From NCBI GenBank assembly GCA_965240325.2, contig OZ251224.1, positions 310,001-374,000 on the forward strand: a DNA stretch of 64,000 nucleotides, given 5' to 3'. The notes under the pieces were generated by a model. The model searched no databases, was not told where the DNA came from, and was given only the letters and a program-made list of their open reading frames with translations. Positions 28,063 through 37,696 of the stretch are shown piece by piece. Made by a program: the position numbers and the translations under genes. How positions within the stretch are numbered: the stretch's first letter is position 1; each line of letters starts with the position of its first letter. This DNA comes from Rebecca billardiae RCC1528 (Eukaryota > Haptophyta).

Positions 28063-29508
28063 ATGCTGCTTTTGCTCGGCCGTAGCCATCGGCACCGCCG
28101 TGGGCCGTTGTGGCGCGCGCTGTGCTCGGGCGCGCGGCCGCCAGCCAGCCCGCCGCCGCTGCCCTCGATGAGCAGCATCGTGCGCGCGCGGCGCACCGCC
28201 GAGGCGCACGAGCTCGCGCTGCACGTCGCACGCGAGCGGCGGCGCGCAGACGAGCGGCGCCGCTTTGGCCTCCCGCTGTTCGAGTTTGTCCTCGGCGGCG
28301 CGTTGGCGGCGGGCTGGTGGGCGTGGACGTTCTCCGAGGAGGTGGACGCGAGCCTCGCCCGCCTCCTCCCCGAGCCGCTGCCGCCGCCGCCCGCCATCCC
28401 GCCCCTCGTCGCCTCGCTCGTGCACGGGCGCTGGGATGAGGCGGGCGAGGGCGCGCGCTCGGCGCCCTCGGCGTGGCGGCGGCGGCGGCGGCTCTTCGTG
28501 TACGGGCGGCCGTGGGAGGCGGCGGAGGTGCGCTGCGCGGAGTGCCGACGCTCGCTCGCGCGCGCCGACGAGCCGTGCTTCCTCGACCTCGACGCCGCCT
28601 CGGGCGCCGAGGTGCTGCTGTGCGGGCAGCACTACGCGGCGCGGCACTGCGCGCAGTGCGCGGTGTGCGGCGGCGCGTTCAGCGCGGGCGATGCGCCCGT
28701 GCTGCTGCAGAGCGGCGACGCGATGTGCGTCGCGCACGTGCACGAGCGGCCGTGCTACTCGTGCGGCCGCCCGCTCGGCCGCGCCGACGCCGCGCGCCGC
28801 CCCCTCTGCACCCAGTGCCGCTCAGAGGCCGTGGTGAGCGCCGAGTCTGCGCGCTCGCTGCTGGCCGAGCACAAGGCGTGGTTCAGGGCGCTCGGGCTCG
28901 ACTTTGGGCGGTGGCAGCCCGCCGAGCTGAGGCTGGTGGACGCGCCGCCCAGGACGGGGCAGATCGACGCGGGCGGCCACCTCGAGGGGCTCACCATCCG
29001 CTCAGGGCCGGACGGCGCCCGCGCCCAGCGCCGCGGCGTCGGGCTCGGCGGCGGCTCGGCGCGCGCCGACGCGCCGCCGCCGGACGAGACGGCAGGCCGC
29101 AGCGTGCGCAGGATCGAGCTGCTGCACGGCCTCCCGCGTGTGCACGCCGGGCAGGTGCTCGCGCACGAGCTGGCGCACGCGTGGCTCTGGCTGCAGGGCG
29201 TGCCGCCCCTCGAGCGCCGCACGGAGGAGGGCGTGTGTGAGCTGCTCGCCTACCTCTGGCTGCTGAGCGAGGACGCGCGGCTGGAGGCGGCCACGCGCCG
29301 CGGCCTCGGCGCGAGCGGCGCGGCCTCGGCCGACGACGGCACGCGCAGGCGCGAGGTGCTGCAGCGCATCCGCGTGATGGAGCTCAACCAGCGGGCCGGG
29401 GGCGTGTACGGCGGGGGCTTCCGCGACGCGCTGCAAGCGGCCGAGCGGTACGGCCTGCGCGCCGTCCTCGCCCACGTCCGCGAGCATGGCCAGCTGCCCA
29501 AGCCGTAG
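28063..29508 (+). CDS. LIM-domain / DA1-type zinc metallopeptidase, membrane-anchored
   Basis: A 481-residue protein from the first ATG, which has G at -3; an alternative is the ATG at 28168. A hydrophobic segment (FVLGGALAAGWWAW, about residues 76-92) may anchor it. From C158 onward two LIM-like zinc fingers follow (CAEC...CGQHYAARHCAQCAVCGG...CVAHVHERPCYSCG). The C-terminal DA1-type peptidase domain has HELAH at 368-372, then WLWLQGVPPLERRTEEGVCELLAYLWL. Plant DA1 proteins are ubiquitin-activated peptidases that limit growth by cleaving regulators. The LIM plus HExxH order matches that family; the membrane anchor and the absence of ubiquitin-interacting motifs differ. Protease activity is inferred from the intact HExxH and the downstream Glu. 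Confidence 0.85.
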   Translation: MLLLLGRSHRHRRGPLWRALCSGARPPASPPPLPSMSSIVRARRTAEAHELALHVARERRRADERRRFGLPLFEFVLGGALAAGWWAWTFSEEVDASLARLLPEPLPPPPAIPPLVASLVHGRWDEAGEGARSAPSAWRRRRRLFVYGRPWEAAEVRCAECRRSLARADEPCFLDLDAASGAEVLLCGQHYAARHCAQCAVCGGAFSAGDAPVLLQSGDAMCVAHVHERPCYSCGRPLGRADAARRPLCTQCRSEAVVSAESARSLLAEHKAWFRALGLDFGRWQPAELRLVDAPPRTGQIDAGGHLEGLTIRSGPDGARAQRRGVGLGGGSARADAPPPDETAGRSVRRIELLHGLPRVHAGQVLAHELAHAWLWLQGVPPLERRTEEGVCELLAYLWLLSEDARLEAATRRGLGASGAASADDGTRRREVLQRIRVMELNQRAGGVYGGGFRDALQAAERYGLRAVLAHVREHGQLPKP

Positions 29509-29630
29509 GCTGCATGCCCGTAGACCTGCAGGCGACTGGCGGAGCGCGGAGCGCGCTGCGCGGGCTCATCTGCATCTTCGTCAAGACAGTCTTCGTCGTA
29601 CGTGGGACGAACTGTATACTCACTCTCATA

Positions 29631-30735
29631 GCAAGGGTGTCCAGGGTCCGCAACAGCCAGTGCGCAGCGCGGCAGAGGCTGTGTCATCGCGAGGTCGCCG
29701 CTCGCCAGTGGCACTCGCCCGCCCACCGCCGTGCACGGCGGCGGAGCCGCTCGCGCCGTGCGCTCCTGCGGCCGTCGGATCGGGCTGCGTAGGCGGCGCG
29801 CGGCTTGGGCCGTCGCAGAGCCACCCAGCGCCCCTCTCTGCGCCGCGCGCCTTCCTCGTCCTCGCCTCCTCCGCGCCTTGGAGCAGCACGCACACGCGCG
29901 GCGCCGCACAAAGGCAGCCCAGGCGCTCGCGTGCAAGCGTGCGCGCGCGCAGCGCGACGGGCTCGACTCGGGGCTCGCGCCGCTGCGGGGGCATGCAGCA
30001 CCATCCCATGCGCGCGCGACGCCACCTCGAACCCGCGCATCGCTGTGACCGTCACGCGCCAAATGCTCACACGTCCTCGTGTTATAAAGTAGGCCCAATC
30101 TGACCAGAACCTGCCATGCGTCAGGACAACTTCTTAGGCAAGACACGATGACAGCTACGACGCGGCGCTTCTCAGCAAGCGTGGAGACCACAAGAGAAGC
30201 GCATGCAAGCATGACCGTCTCCGCATCGATCGCGTCGACGCACTCAAGGCCCATTGTGGAAGCTTCCGTCGCACGTGTGATGATGCCAAGTCAGACCATT
30301 TTGTAACGTGCATCAGCGTGCACTGACGGTCAAACGCGCAGGCTCGAGGTGGCGTCGCGCGCGCATGTGATAGCACTGCATGTCCCCGCAGAGGCTCGAA
30401 CACCGAGTCGAGTCCGTCGCGCGCTGCGCGCGCGCGCTTGCACGCGAGCGCCTGCGCTGCTTTTGTGGCGGCGCCGCGCGTGTGCGTGCTGCTTCAAGGC
30501 GCGGAGGAGGCGAGGACGAGGAAGGCGCGCGGCGCAGCGAGGGGCGCTGGGTGGCTCAGCGACGGCCCAAGCCGCGCGCCGCCTACGCAGCCCGATCCGA
30601 CGGCCGCAGGAGCGCACGGCGCGAGCGGCTCCGCCGCCGTGCACGGCGGCGGGCGGGCGAGTCCCACTGGCGAGCGGCGACCTCGCGATGTCACAGCCTC
30701 TGCCGCGCTGCGCACTGGCTGTTGCGGACCCTGGC
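29631..30735. repeat. long inverted repeat 1
   Basis: Left arm about 29640-30070 is the imperfect reverse complement of right arm about 30310-30730, with a spacer of about 240 bp. The outer left edge carries GCAAGGGTGTCCAGGGTC (29631-29648), whose exact reverse complement lies at 31843-31860. Open frames in the arms are low-complexity by-products of the base composition. Confidence 0.85.
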
Positions 30736-31860
30736 AAGGGAGTCAAGGGTGCCCGCGCCCCAGTGGCGCGCTCGGCGGATGTTGGGATACACCTTTTTGC
30801 CCGCGGCCCTGCGGCGGCGGCGGCGATGGCGTGCTCCGCTGGCGGGGCGAGCGCACGGGGCACGGCGCTGCGGGCGCGGATGTGCCCGCGAAGCCGGCGC
30901 GTGCGGACGGGCTGTTGCGGGAGAGTATCGGGCGCCCTCCTGCGCCGCGCGACTTGCGCCACGCCTCTTTCGCCTCGGCTCAGAGCAGCGCGCACGCACG
31001 CGCCGCCTCAAGGCCAGCCTTGCCGCGCCGCAGCCGACCGCGCGCGCGCCGTGCGCGGCGTGGTCGGGAAGGAACGGGCGCTGCTGCCGGGCGAGATGGC
31101 GACGTCATGGGCGCACGCCATGCCGCCCCGCGGCGCCGCGAAAGAGCACGAGAACGGATCCGCACAGCTGTTGACGAGTGCTGATTTCTTGCCGTGCCTG
31201 AAGCCAGACCTGAGCTCGAAGAAGATGATGAAAGAGCATCAGCGCGAGGAAAGCGTCGCACCCAGCACTTCTACATGACCACGCGGTGATGAACATTCAT
31301 GTAAGAGTAGCCCGCGTGCCCGTCTGGCACTGTTCTGTGTCTCAATGATCGTCCCGACAACGGTCACGACCGCGAGGCAGTGCACACCATTTGTGACAAG
31401 TCGAAAAGGCGTGCAAACGGACCGACGACACTCTCGTCAAGGCGTGGCGGGGCGGCATGGCGTGCGCCTATGACGTCGCCATCTCGCCCGGCAGCAGCGC
31501 CCGTTCCTTCCCGACCACGCCGCGCACGGCGCGCGCGCGGTCGGCTGCGGCGCGGCAAGGCTGGCCTTGAGGCGGCGCGTGCGTGCGCGCTGCTCTGAGC
31601 CGAGGCGAAAGAGGCGTGGCGCAAGTCGCGCGGCGCAGGAGGGCGCCAGATGCTCTCCCGCAACAGCCCGTCCGCACGCGCCGGCTTCGCGGGCACATCC
31701 GCGCCCGCAGCGCCGTGCCCCGTGCGCTCGCCCCGCCAGCGGAGCACGCCATCGCCGCCGCCGCCGCAGGGCCGCGGGCAAAAAGGTGTATCCCAACATC
31801 CGCCGAGCGCGCCACTGGGGCGCGGGCACCCTTGACTCCCTTGACCCTGGACACCCTTGC
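30726..31860. repeat. long inverted repeat 2
   Basis: Left arm about 30735-31130 is the near-exact reverse complement of right arm about 31441-31852, with a spacer of about 310 bp. It abuts inverted repeat 1 with no gap. It differs in sequence from repeats 1 and 3. Confidence 0.88.
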
Positions 31861-31904
31861 CCGCACCCGGCTCGTGGCGGCAGGATGGCGATCAAGTGGC
31901 GCGT

Positions 31905-32945
31905 GGCCGGCGTGCGGCCCGAGAGAAACGTGACTTGGGCGCCGCTCGCCGCGCTGGCGGGGCGGCAGGGACCCATACGCGCCTTCGAGCCCCCGGCGCC
32001 CGCGTGCGCATCGGCTTCCTCCGCCTGCGAGTCGCCCGCGACCGCGGCCGCCGCGCTCTTTGAGTGGGTTGACCGCGCCCAAGCCTGCTCGCCGCCGAGC
32101 GCAGGGATGAGTTGAGCGCGGCGCGAGGCGGCGATCGCGGTCGGGCGATCGCGTGAGCCCATCTGCGCCCCATTTGCCACGGCGCGAAAACTTCAGCATG
32201 CTCATGTGACCCCACTTGTCATTGTTGTCTCATGTCAGGTAGCAGGTGAGCACTGTCGGCCAGCATGTCCGCGCGCGCGCGCTCGCGCGCGCGCGCAGGG
32301 CTCTACAGGTCGGATGCCTCTCCGTGGCGTCTCGTGATGTCTGCACTACGCAAACTGGCTGGAACGATTGGTCCGCATCTGTAGTTCTGTGACGCCTGCC
32401 GTGTTCGCGACGAGAACTCAAGCAAGTTCTTCTGGCAACCAGAGTTGCCGTCAGCATTGACGCACGTTGCGAGCTGGCAGAGAAGTGAAGGGCATGCCCT
32501 GGTGGCCCACGCTGGGCAATACACTGCAATCGGCATGCCCTGATGGCAACTAGGGACGTGTTTCCGACCCGTCTGGCCCTGCGTAGGCGCGGCGCGGGCG
32601 GACACGCTGGCCGACAGTGCTCGCCTGCTACCCGACATCCATGACAAGTGGGGTCACATAAGCATGCTGAAGCTTTCGCGCCGTGGCAAATGGGGCGCAG
32701 ATGGGCTCACGCGATCGCCCGACCGCGATCGCCGCCTCGCGCCGCGCTCAACTCATCCCTGCGCTCGGCGGCGAGCAGGCTCGGGCGCGGTCAACCCACT
32801 CAAAGAGCGCGGCGGCCGCCCGCGGTCGCGGGCGACTCGCAGGCGGAGGAAGCCGATGCGCACGCGGGCGCCGGGGGCTCGAAGGCGCGCATGGGTCCCT
32901 GCCGCCCCGCCAGCGCGGCGCGCGGCGCAAACAGCAACTCCTCGA
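31905..32945. repeat. long inverted repeat 3
   Basis: Left arm about 31905-32277 pairs with right arm about 32590-32945. Examples are CAAGTGGGGTCACAT at 32645-32659 against its complement near 32202-32216, and AGCACTGTCGGCCAGC near the inner edges. The spacer is about 310 bp and contains two GGCATGCCCTG.TGGC boxes (about 32491 and 32533). Confidence 0.88.
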
Positions 32946-33146
32946 CAGCAGAGCGCGTGGACCGCCGCGACGTCGAGGTCGCCCGCCCGCCCCCGCCCCT
33001 CCCGTCAACGGCCGCGGTCCCGCGTGCTCCCACTGTGGTCCGGGCGCTGATACGGTCGTGTCACGACCGTATCAGCTCCCGGACCATGTCCGAACTAATC
33101 GCCTTTCTGGAACGGGTGGAATCTGATGAGATGCCATATATATATA

Positions 33147-33365
33147 TCACCCTCATCCAAGTGCTCCGGAAGGCGCTCGGCAGCGGCGGCATCTGCCGTC
33201 GCCGCCGCGTGCCCCAGGCCGAGGCGGTGCTCCATCCCGGCCCCGCTCCCGTAGGGGGGCAGGGCTGCGGGTGGCGCACTGTCTGACCTGGACGGAAGGC
33301 GCGGACGCATTCTATGTGTCTGTTGCACTCTGAGCCTGACGCTTGTCCGATGCTGCCACGTCGTT

Positions 33366-33368
<3 letters not shown>
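33147..33368 (+). repeat. 222-bp dispersed repeat, copy 1
   Basis: It matches 46562-46783 almost base for base; the differences are few. It begins TCACCCTCATCCAAGTGC, ends CCACGTCGTTAAA, and is followed at once by a CA microsatellite. A unit with a fixed 3' end and a simple-repeat tail is what a SINE or a 5'-truncated LINE would look like. Confidence 0.85.
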
Positions 33369-33431
<63 letters not shown>

Positions 33432-33440
33432 TATACATAT

Positions 33441-33529
<89 letters not shown>

Positions 33530-33552
33530 TATATATATATATGGGGGGGGGG
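33369..33552 (+). repeat. CA/TA microsatellite
   Basis: About 170 bp of (AC)n broken by ACATAT and TATATA blocks, ending in a run of ten G. It directly follows the 222-bp repeat. Confidence 0.95.
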
Positions 33553-34590
33553 TATTGGCACAATAACTGATTGTCTAAGAGGACGGTGGGAGCGCAATGC
33601 GCCGTATCAACACCTGCCTGCCATTCGGCCCGAGCCAGGCGGCCGAGCTCAAGTCCGGCTGCCATCTTGGCCACCCTCTTCTCGTGCCACGAAGGACTTT
33701 CGAGCCTGCTCTGTGCGCTCGCACAACGACCCCGAACAACCTACTCGCTGTGATGCTCCTGGGCCTTAGGCAAATAGGCAAGGTTGGCGGCGGCACAGGA
33801 CGGCCAATTGGTGAACTGGGTTTTTTCATCAGGCGCCGAGCGAACCGACGCAGTCCAGTGCCTCTCGCTCACTCGCAGCGAACGCCCTTCGGAAGTGCCC
33901 ACTGGCATGATGGCTGCAGCTGTTTCCGGCCCGCATCTTCTCGATGCCCTCTGCACGATGGTGCTTCGTGCCTTGCTCTCGTGCGGCTTCGCGGCTCTCG
34001 AGCTGCGCCTTCCAAGCTGAGGAACAAAATCCCATATGATACAGCAATGTATAAAGTCTGGTATCTCGCCGCGTGGCTCCGCCCTGCCCGGCGTGTGCCT
34101 CGCCTCCTCGCTGCCGATCTGGATGGCGCAGGCGCTTCGAGGACGGCTAGACATATATATATATCATGAGTGAGACGTTCGTCGATCAAACCATCATAAG
34201 TATCGCAGTGCCCCCCCTGTCGTGAACGCTGCGCGCCGGTGTGAGTGTGATAGCAGACGCAATAAAACAATAATAACACAACATTGGCTGGCAAAATAAA
34301 CTACAGTAGTAACATATTGCATGCCTTGGCGAGAGGTGCCAGTCCGGTAGCGCGCTCTCCCGCTCGCTCAGCCGGCAGGGAGCGCAGCGCAGTGCCCTGC
34401 CTACGGCTATCCACACTGTATAAATAGCCAGGCCTGCCTTCCCTGCAGCCTGCTCTCTGCTGCCGCCTGCCACCCGTCCCAGAAAGCCCGTGAGCCAGTC
34501 TTCGGCTCAGCGGGCTCATGACATTCCATGGAATGTCATGAGCGCCCGGACTATTAAAACTGACCGCCACGCACTAGTTGCGGGTATTTT
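33553..34590. other. intergenic, no convincing gene
   Basis: About 1 kb with several open frames of 60-190 codons that overlap each other and show no recognisable domain. TATATATATATCATGAG lies at 34154-34170. A perfect 30-bp palindrome is at 34514-34543. Confidence 0.5.
34514..34543. repeat. perfect 30-bp palindrome
   Basis: GCTCATGACATTCCA is followed directly by its reverse complement, with no spacer. It could be a dimeric protein-binding site or a small hairpin. Confidence 0.9.
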
Positions 34591-35508
34591 TCAATACCAC
34601 GGACTCGACTCGAGCCTTGACGTATGGGGCTGGGACGGGTGGCTCTCCGCATCTAATTCTGGCTCCCCAAAAAGCGCGTCGAGATCGAGGAGATCGTCGA
34701 CGCGCGCCACGTCGCCTATACCCACGTGTCCTACAGCCTCGTGCCGCCCCGCGTCGGTCTTCGCTGGCTGCAACGCGTCGGGGACCGCAGTGCTCTCGCA
34801 GGGCAGATTCGTGTAAGTTGTGGCGCGTGGTGCAGGGTGAACGACACTTGCCGCGGAAGCGTCGACCGTTGCTCGCGGTGCAGTGTGCTCAACGCTCACG
34901 TGCTCCGCGCGGGCTGACGACGACGGGAACGGGAGGGCGCGCGGCGCCGCTTCGGGCTCGTGCGCACAGGCAGGAAGGGCTGCGCTCTGCGGCGTGGTAC
35001 GCGCTGCGCGCGGCGACGAAGACCTGTCGATGAATTCAGCAATAATGTACGTGAGGACTGCAGCATGCCGCCGCAAGGTGCCTGGGTGGAGCACGTATTG
35101 AGGTGAGCGCGGTGTAGACATCAGCGCGCTCAGGACAAACATCACCGTCCGAATGGGCATCCACGCCACACCTACAGGAGGGCGTAGTTCTTGTGTGTGC
35201 TCGCGGAAGCTCACGTGCGTGTCGTACGAGAGGAAGTCGTGGCCGGATTCAACACGCCCGCGAACATTGTTGACGTAACTTGCCAGCAGGACGCCATTGG
35301 AGACGATATTCTTCTTGGCCAGCATGCCTGCCTCGTGGATCCACGCCGGCACCTCAAGCGCGAAATAGTCCTCAAGCAGGTCGGTAGGGAGAAAGTCCTT
35401 GCGGAGGCGGTGGATGGTGAAGCCGCTGACAAGGTCTTTAGGTTCATGCGTAGAACACGGCCGGCGCGCCGTTGCGACCCATGTCATGATTAGGGCGTTG
35501 GGTGCCAT
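34591..35508 (-). CDS. hypothetical protein, 305 residues
   Basis: Not recognised. The frame is open upstream to about 35709, but only from a GTG, so the ATG at 35508 is used; an upstream exon is possible. The N-terminal half looks globular (EPKDLVSGFTIHRLRKD, LLEDYFALEVPAWIHEAGML, GHDFLSYDTHVSFREH). The C-terminal half is Ala/Pro/Ser-rich, ending in an acidic stretch (DDLLDLDALFGEPELD). It is head to head with the gene at 35902. Both could be host genes or cargo of a mobile element. Confidence 0.4.
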   Translation of the reverse strand: MAPNALIMTWVATARRPCSTHEPKDLVSGFTIHRLRKDFLPTDLLEDYFALEVPAWIHEAGMLAKKNIVSNGVLLASYVNNVRGRVESGHDFLSYDTHVSFREHTQELRPPVGVAWMPIRTVMFVLSALMSTPRSPQYVLHPGTLRRHAAVLTYIIAEFIDRSSSPRAARTTPQSAALPACAHEPEAAPRALPFPSSSARAEHVSVEHTAPRATVDASAASVVHPAPRATTYTNLPCESTAVPDALQPAKTDAGRHEAVGHVGIGDVARVDDLLDLDALFGEPELDAESHPSQPHTSRLESSPWY

Positions 35509-35901
35509 CAAGCCAGGCAAAGGGCGCCGCGCTGTGGTCGCGCGGGTCACGCCCAGATGCCGAGGGACAAGTACGTAGTACAGGAGGGCGCACACCGCAG
35601 CAACGACGGGGGCTGTGCTGGACAGGGCAACTCGGTTCGCGGCTGGGCAAGCCAACCGTCGTCGCGCAGGCACCGGACGTTTGCTCGGCAGTGGATGTTG
35701 GCCCGGCACGCGGCTTCATCAGCCTCAGGCTGCGCAGGCACCCCCCGGACCAGGAAGGCCGTGGCTTGCTGCGGATCCTAACGGTGCTTTTGTCCTCCGA
35801 ACGGCCGTGGAAACACCGCACCTGGTCTGGACCTTGGCGTGGTCTGTCCACCTTCGGAGACCGACGACACCGTCCCCGACTGCGCCGCTCCTCCCTCGAC
35901 G

Positions 35902-36832
35902 ATGTCCAACAGTGACGCCGAGACCGTGCGCGCTGCTACGCTCACCCTTGCGACACCAGCCGAGATGCATTTGACGCGAGCGCGCCCGCTCCTGCGACCC
36001 CACCCACCGCTCGTCCGCCGCGCAGGACCCTGAGCCGGGTCCCGTGACTCCCGTCGAAGAGATCTCCCGCCCGGAGCAGATTACTCGCGTAAACTGGGAC
36101 AACCTCGGCAAAGGCAGCCACGTCTACGCGCGGCGCGCCTACATCTGCGGCGATGACGCGTTCACGACGGCCAAGCAGATCGTGAGCCTCACGATTGATG
36201 CAAAACGCGTGGTTGACGACGACGAGTTGACCATCGAGGCCCTCCTCACGTCCAAGCCCAGCCAGATGTACATCTTCTCGAGCAAGGCGACAAAGATCAC
36301 CAAGGACAAGGGCAGCGGCGCCTACACGTATCCGCTCGGCATGCTGATGCGCGAGGACGCGACGAACGGCGGGCTGCTCGACATGCACGACGAGAAGCAG
36401 GACGTCCAGCTGTCGCGCGCGCTCAAGGGCAGCGGCGCCGGCGCTGGCGGCAGCGAGCACGCGCGGAACCCGCCGAATCACATTCCGAACGTGGCGACCG
36501 AAGACGTGGCCGCCGATGAGGACATGTCGCTCGTGACGATGTTGGCCGTGGGCAAGAAGCGCATGCCGACGCGCGATGAGAAAGACCGGCAGGCGATGGT
36601 CCGCACCCTCTTCAACCATCAAAAGAAGCAGTTATCCCATTCCCAGACCATCGCGATGAATCTGACCGAGAAGGATCTCAACCAGTCCAAGAAGGAGCGA
36701 GTCGAGGCTGAGACGAAGCTCGAGGAGGCGCGTACGGCGACCGAGAAGGCGCGTGCGGCGACCCTGCAGAAGGAGCTCGAGCTCGAGCTCCTCCGCGAGA
36801 AGAAGGCGCAGGCCGCGCAGGGCCTTCACTAA
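35902..36832 (+). CDS. hypothetical coiled-coil protein (exons 35902-35925 and 36026-36832)
   Basis: A predicted 276-residue protein. The long frame from 36026 has no ATG near its start. A 24-nt first exon (ATG at 35902, coding MSNSDAET) joined across a 100-bp intron with GTGCGC donor and GCAG acceptor gives MSNSDAET-DPEPGPVTPVEE. The same intron borders are used by the recognised genes. Residues about 20-115 look globular (RAYICGDDAFTTAKQIVSL, MYIFSSKATKITKD). Residues about 190-276 form a charged helix (KKERVEAETKLEEARTATEK and following), likely a coiled coil. Function unknown; the tiny first exon is inference. Confidence 0.55.
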
Positions 36833-37634
36833 GTCCGACCACTACGTATGATAGCGGTGCGAGCCCTGGCAACACCGCACTCTGAGGACTGATAGCGGTG
36901 CGAGCCCCGCAACACCGCTCAGCCTGTGCATCGGGTGCCCGTGGCCATCGCGGCGGGGCTGAGCGCCTTGGCGTCGGCGAGCATGCTCGCGAGCGTGCTC
37001 TGCTGCTCCAGGATGACGATGAGAGGGATGCCGACGCGGCGCTCGTTCGTGCCTGCGCGAGAACCGCCACCGCCGCCACGCGCCCTGAGATGTCGAGGTG
37101 AGAAGTGGCGTCGCGGGGCAGAAGCCTGGCGCAGTGCATTAGAATCATCGTCATCATTCAAAGTACAGATAATCGATTATAGCGTGCATGTATGTGGGGA
37201 TTATTGGTACAATAATTATTCAATTTTAACTTATTATTGTCTAATATTACAGGACGACAAGGACGCCGCGCGCCGCAGCGCCGAGCGCGGACTCAGTCAC
37301 TGAGCGCCGCTCATTCATCAGCTCCATCGCCCGCGCCGTCTACCGGACCATTACCTCCACGAGCTGCTGCCGGCCTGCCGGACAAACAGCCAGTCCGGGT
37401 GATCCGTCCCGGACAAGAAGATCGATTCGTTCCGGGGCGGTGATCACGGCATCTTTATTGCGAGTTTTCAGCCGCGGCGCGGGCAAACGAAACTGGCTTG
37501 ATGGCCATCATCGACCGCGTGCACCCCGCGTCGCCGGCGGCTGCGGTCTGTCTGTGCCGTGTGCGGTCTGCGGAGCCTCGCAGTAGCACGCGTCAGCGTG
37601 ACGCGGGTGGCGCATCACATGCACCGACCAATAA

Positions 37635-37637
<3 letters not shown>
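36833..37637. other. intergenic, no gene seen
   Basis: It contains a short tandem pair GATAGCGGTGCGAGCCC (36851-36867 and 36891-36907), each followed by a GCAACACCGC box. An AT-rich stretch lies at 37165-37250. No supported gene. Confidence 0.5.

Positions 37638-37694
<57 letters not shown>
37638..37694. repeat. TA microsatellite
   Basis: About 28 TA units immediately next to the left end of dispersed-element copy 2. Confidence 0.95.

Positions 37695-37696
<2 letters not shown>

Noticed and set aside
29631-33290. Many open frames of 100-300 codons in the inverted-repeat block
   Set aside because: They mirror each other on both arms and both strands, are Ala/Arg/Pro-rich and lack domains; they follow from base composition.
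33597-34294. Overlapping frames of up to 190 codons on both strands
   Set aside because: No domain, no consistent coding bias, and equal-quality frames on the opposite strand.
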